Source: Corynebacterium sp.
Lineage (GTDB): Bacteria > Actinomycetota > Actinomycetes > Mycobacteriales > Mycobacteriaceae
Length of the DNA stretch: 6,431 nucleotides
Reading direction: 5' to 3'
NCBI GenBank assembly: GCA_030450335.1
Contig: JAKDIS010000129.1
Location: forward strand, 1 to 6,431
Every line of letters begins with the position of its first letter. The stretch's first letter is position 1. Below are positions 5,421 to 6,431 of this stretch, piece after piece. A model generated the notes under the pieces. The model was not told where the DNA came from, searched no databases, and saw only the letters and a program-made list of their open reading frames with translations. Position numbers and translations under genes: made by a program.

Positions 5421-6406
5421 CGGCGCCGACACAGCTACTGCAGCTCCCACAGCTCCCACAGCTCCCCGACCAGGTTCGCCGCTGGGCAGGCCGGCTGGCG
5501 TCCGCCGCCCTGGTCCTCTGGGCGGCGGCCACGGTGACCTTCCTGCTCCAGGTGCTCTCACCCGGCGACCGCGCCACACTCATGCTGAACCTGTCCTCCG
5601 GGGAGAGCCGGGAACGCACCCCGGAGGAGACCGCACCGGTCAACGCCGAGTTCGGGTTCACCGACCCCGTCTGGCGCCAGTACCTCGACTACCTCGGCGG
5701 TCTGCTGCGCGGCGACCTCGGCACGTCCTACCAGCTGAAGAAACCGGTCGTGGAGGTGATCGCCGCCCAGATCGGCCCCACCCTCGTGCTCACCGTCAGC
5801 TCCCTGGTCGTCGCCTGGCTCATCGTGGTCCTGGTGACCACCCTGACCGCCGGACGCCCCGGGCCGGTCGGGGTGCTCGGTTCCCTGCTGGAGACCGTCG
5901 CCGCGGGGCTGCCGCAGTACTGGCTGGGCTCGCTGCTGCTCGTCGGGTTCGCCGTCGGACTCGGCTGGTTCCCGGTGGAGAGCGGTAACCGGCCGGTGGG
6001 GCTGGTGCTGCCCGTGCTCACCCTCGCGGTCCCGCTGGCCGGGTACCTCGGGCAGGTGGTGCGCGACGAGTTCCGCGCGTCGCTGGACGAACCCTACGTG
6101 CTCACCGCACGCGCCAGGGGACGCACCGACCTGCAGGTCCGCGCCGGGCACGTGCTGCGTCACGCCGTCCTGCCGGCGGTGTCGGTGTCCGGGTGGGCCC
6201 TCGGCGCGCTGCTCTCCGGGGCGGTGATCGCGGAGACCGTCTTCGCCCGCGCCGGCATCGGCCAGACCCTCGTGACCGCGGCAGAGTCCCGCGACGTCCC
6301 GCTGGTCAGCGGCATCGTGATCGTCATCGCCCTCGTCTACACCGTGGCCAACCTCGCGGTGGACGCCCTCTACACCGTCATCGACCCCAGGATCGAGGTC
6401 CCGTGA
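5417..6406 (+). CDS. ABC importer permease, DppB/OppB type
   Basis: This is one of the two membrane subunits forming the transport channel of the importer. The 329 residues have the DppB layout: first membrane segment at about 27-47, an external region with the family motif YLGGLLRGDLGTSY (92-105), further membrane segments from about 121 on, and the ATPase-contacting EAA loop at about 225-254 (YVLTARARG then VLRHAVLPA). A last membrane segment precedes the typical ending ALYTVIDPRIE. The ATG overlaps the stop of the binding-protein gene by 4 nt, with GAGG eight bases upstream inside that gene. The start of the protein is odd: LLQLPQLPQLP is made by a 9-bp tandem repeat, and the remembered family N-terminus begins only at about residue 20. 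ATPase genes are not in the window and presumably follow the next gene. Confidence 0.93.
   Translation: MTAPTQLLQLPQLPQLPDQVRRWAGRLASAALVLWAAATVTFLLQVLSPGDRATLMLNLSSGESRERTPEETAPVNAEFGFTDPVWRQYLDYLGGLLRGDLGTSYQLKKPVVEVIAAQIGPTLVLTVSSLVVAWLIVVLVTTLTAGRPGPVGVLGSLLETVAAGLPQYWLGSLLLVGFAVGLGWFPVESGNRPVGLVLPVLTLAVPLAGYLGQVVRDEFRASLDEPYVLTARARGRTDLQVRAGHVLRHAVLPAVSVSGWALGALLSGAVIAETVFARAGIGQTLVTAAESRDVPLVSGIVIVIALVYTVANLAVDALYTVIDPRIEVP
5441..5467 (+). repeat. 9-bp tandem repeat in the permease 5' coding region
   Basis: CAGCTCCCA occurs at 5441-5449 and 5450-5458, followed by CAGCTCCCC (5459-5467) and preceded by a half-matching CAGCTACTG (5432-5440). Each unit is three codons long and encodes Q-L-P, so copy-number change would keep the frame and only lengthen or shorten the cytoplasmic N-terminal tail of the permease. 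Confidence 0.85.
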
Positions 6407-6431
6407 GCACCGCCGTCCAGTCCCCGTCCAC
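6403..6431 (+). CDS. Start of the next operon gene, probably DppC-type permease (partial)
   Basis: A GTG at 6403 overlaps the permease stop by 4 nt (GTGA), with GAGG at 6395-6398 as a possible ribosome binding site. Only MSTAVQSPS and part of a further codon are visible before the window ends. The product cannot be told from these residues. The order binding protein, DppB-type permease, then DppC-type permease is the rule in this transporter family, so the second permease is expected here by context alone. Confidence 0.6.

Noticed and set aside
3675..5579. Open frame of 634 codons on the minus strand across the substrate-binding-protein gene
   Set aside because: The plus-strand frame shows a lipobox, family 5 motifs and an operon overlap. 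The antisense product has low-complexity Arg/Gly/Val-rich sequence without motifs, as expected for shadow frames in GC-rich DNA.

Overview
The window is GC-rich DNA (high G/C at third codon positions) that suggests an actinobacterium. The close EthA-type monooxygenase match, the compact layout, the candidate leaderless start with a TAnnnT -10 box, and the lipoprotein transporter genes fit Mycobacteriales/Corynebacterium-like organisms. The genus is an inference only. No tRNA, rRNA, CRISPR array or insertion sequence was seen.

Layout, left to right. (1) 1-1211, minus strand: the first 403 or so residues of an EthA-like flavin-dependent Baeyer-Villiger monooxygenase, cut by the window edge. It is read divergently from (2) 1284-1570, plus strand: the broken remains of a metallo-beta-lactamase-fold hydrolase. 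This gene has lost its whole catalytic middle and carries a frameshift exactly at a 10-bp tandem repeat. (3) 1601-2095, minus strand: a small secreted protein of unrecognised family with a clear signal peptide and a strong ribosome binding site. A 14-bp-stem hairpin lies upstream of it. (4) 2192-3586, minus strand: a luciferase-like FMN-dependent monooxygenase of the NtaA/SnaA/DszA type. (5) 3726-6431, plus strand: the start of a peptide/nickel-type (Dpp/Opp) ABC importer operon. It comprises a lipoprotein substrate-binding protein, a DppB-type permease, and the first codons of a third gene, probably the DppC-type permease. All three are joined by 4-nt stop/start overlaps.

Genes 4 and 5 diverge from a 139-bp intergenic region whose centre is a perfect 14-bp palindrome containing TAGGGT on both strands. 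This suggests shared control of import and oxidation of one small-molecule substrate. Family knowledge makes an organosulfur compound or an aminopolycarboxylate-like chelator plausible, but the substrate cannot be read from the sequence. The first two genes may once have formed an oxidase/hydrolase pair (a Baeyer-Villiger ester product followed by its hydrolysis) of which only the oxidase survives.

I found no clearly new defence or mobile system. The most interesting items are the palindromic divergent control region, the large hairpin, the repeat-associated MBL remnant and the orphan secreted protein.
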